This document shows positions 63,982-64,000 of a stretch of 64,000 bases of DNA, in pieces. Under the pieces are notes generated by a model that ran no database searches, was not told the origin of the DNA, and worked only from the letters and a program-made list of their open reading frames with translations. Source of the stretch: Chloracidobacterium sp. GTDB lineage: Bacteria > Acidobacteriota > Blastocatellia > Pyrinomonadales > Pyrinomonadaceae. A program made the translations under genes and the position numbers. The stretch lies in assembly GCA_016720705.1 (NCBI GenBank), contig JADKKB010000007.1, forward strand, positions 620,001-684,000, written 5' to 3'. Position 1 is the stretch's first letter. Each line of letters opens with the position of its first letter.

Positions 63982-64000
63982 CGTGTTTTCCTTCTTTCTC

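Overview
The window looks like chromosomal DNA from an Acidobacteriota relative, most likely class Blastocatellia (subdivision 4). The clues are family-level: large secreted proteins ending in DFDGDGK...FRPS.GxWY (FG-GAP/VCBS-like) repeats, an ECF sigma factor fused head-to-tail with a Ser/Thr kinase carrying WD40 repeats, a TonB receptor with an N-terminal carboxypeptidase-regulatory domain, Asn/Thr-rich linkers, and a radical SAM protein resembling the membrane-spanning lipid synthases. There is no rRNA gene, so the assignment is inference. No prophage or CRISPR array is visible.

Left part (1-30.6 kb) mixes core genes with an accessory zone. It holds an IS30-family element (831-1887), an FtsB/DivIC-like gene and a phosphohexomutase gene, then a stand-alone Tes/MSS-like radical SAM gene (4.8-6.9 kb). 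Next come a decayed DUF433/DUF5615 toxin-antitoxin pair cut by a palindromic element, and a two-gene Dam-methylase plus PD-(D/E)xK/DGQHR/HEPN-like operon (8.3-11.6 kb). A RAYT transposase follows, between inverted arrays of short repeats (12.3-13.4 kb). A Phd-VapC pair and a five-gene type II restriction-modification operon (14.8-19.3 kb) lie between two nearly identical 115-bp direct repeats. After that come a RepA-like ATPase, a twin-arginine dienelactone hydrolase, a PLP-dependent dehydratase, a very large HEAT-like exported protein, asparagine synthetase and an HTTM membrane protein.

Right part (30.8-64 kb) is a conventional core region: rpsU; surE-pcm-dedA; tRNA-Pro(CGG); three small exported proteins; sigma factor-kinase-GNAT; TonB receptor with queD; an HTH plus nucleotidyltransferase pair; a large MscS channel; a DinG-type helicase; two tandem M36 (fungalysin) metallopeptidases and a choice-of-anchor-V-like protein that all share the FG-GAP-like C-terminal repeats; and the pilO-pilP-pilQ end of a type IV pilus operon.

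At least ten genes in the first 30.6 kb are broken by single-base indels, often at homopolymers, while every long gene from 30.8 kb onward is intact. This step change probably reflects uneven consensus accuracy, although some of the breaks (the DUF433/DUF5615 pair, the ORF at 11.7-12.0 kb) look like genuine decay.
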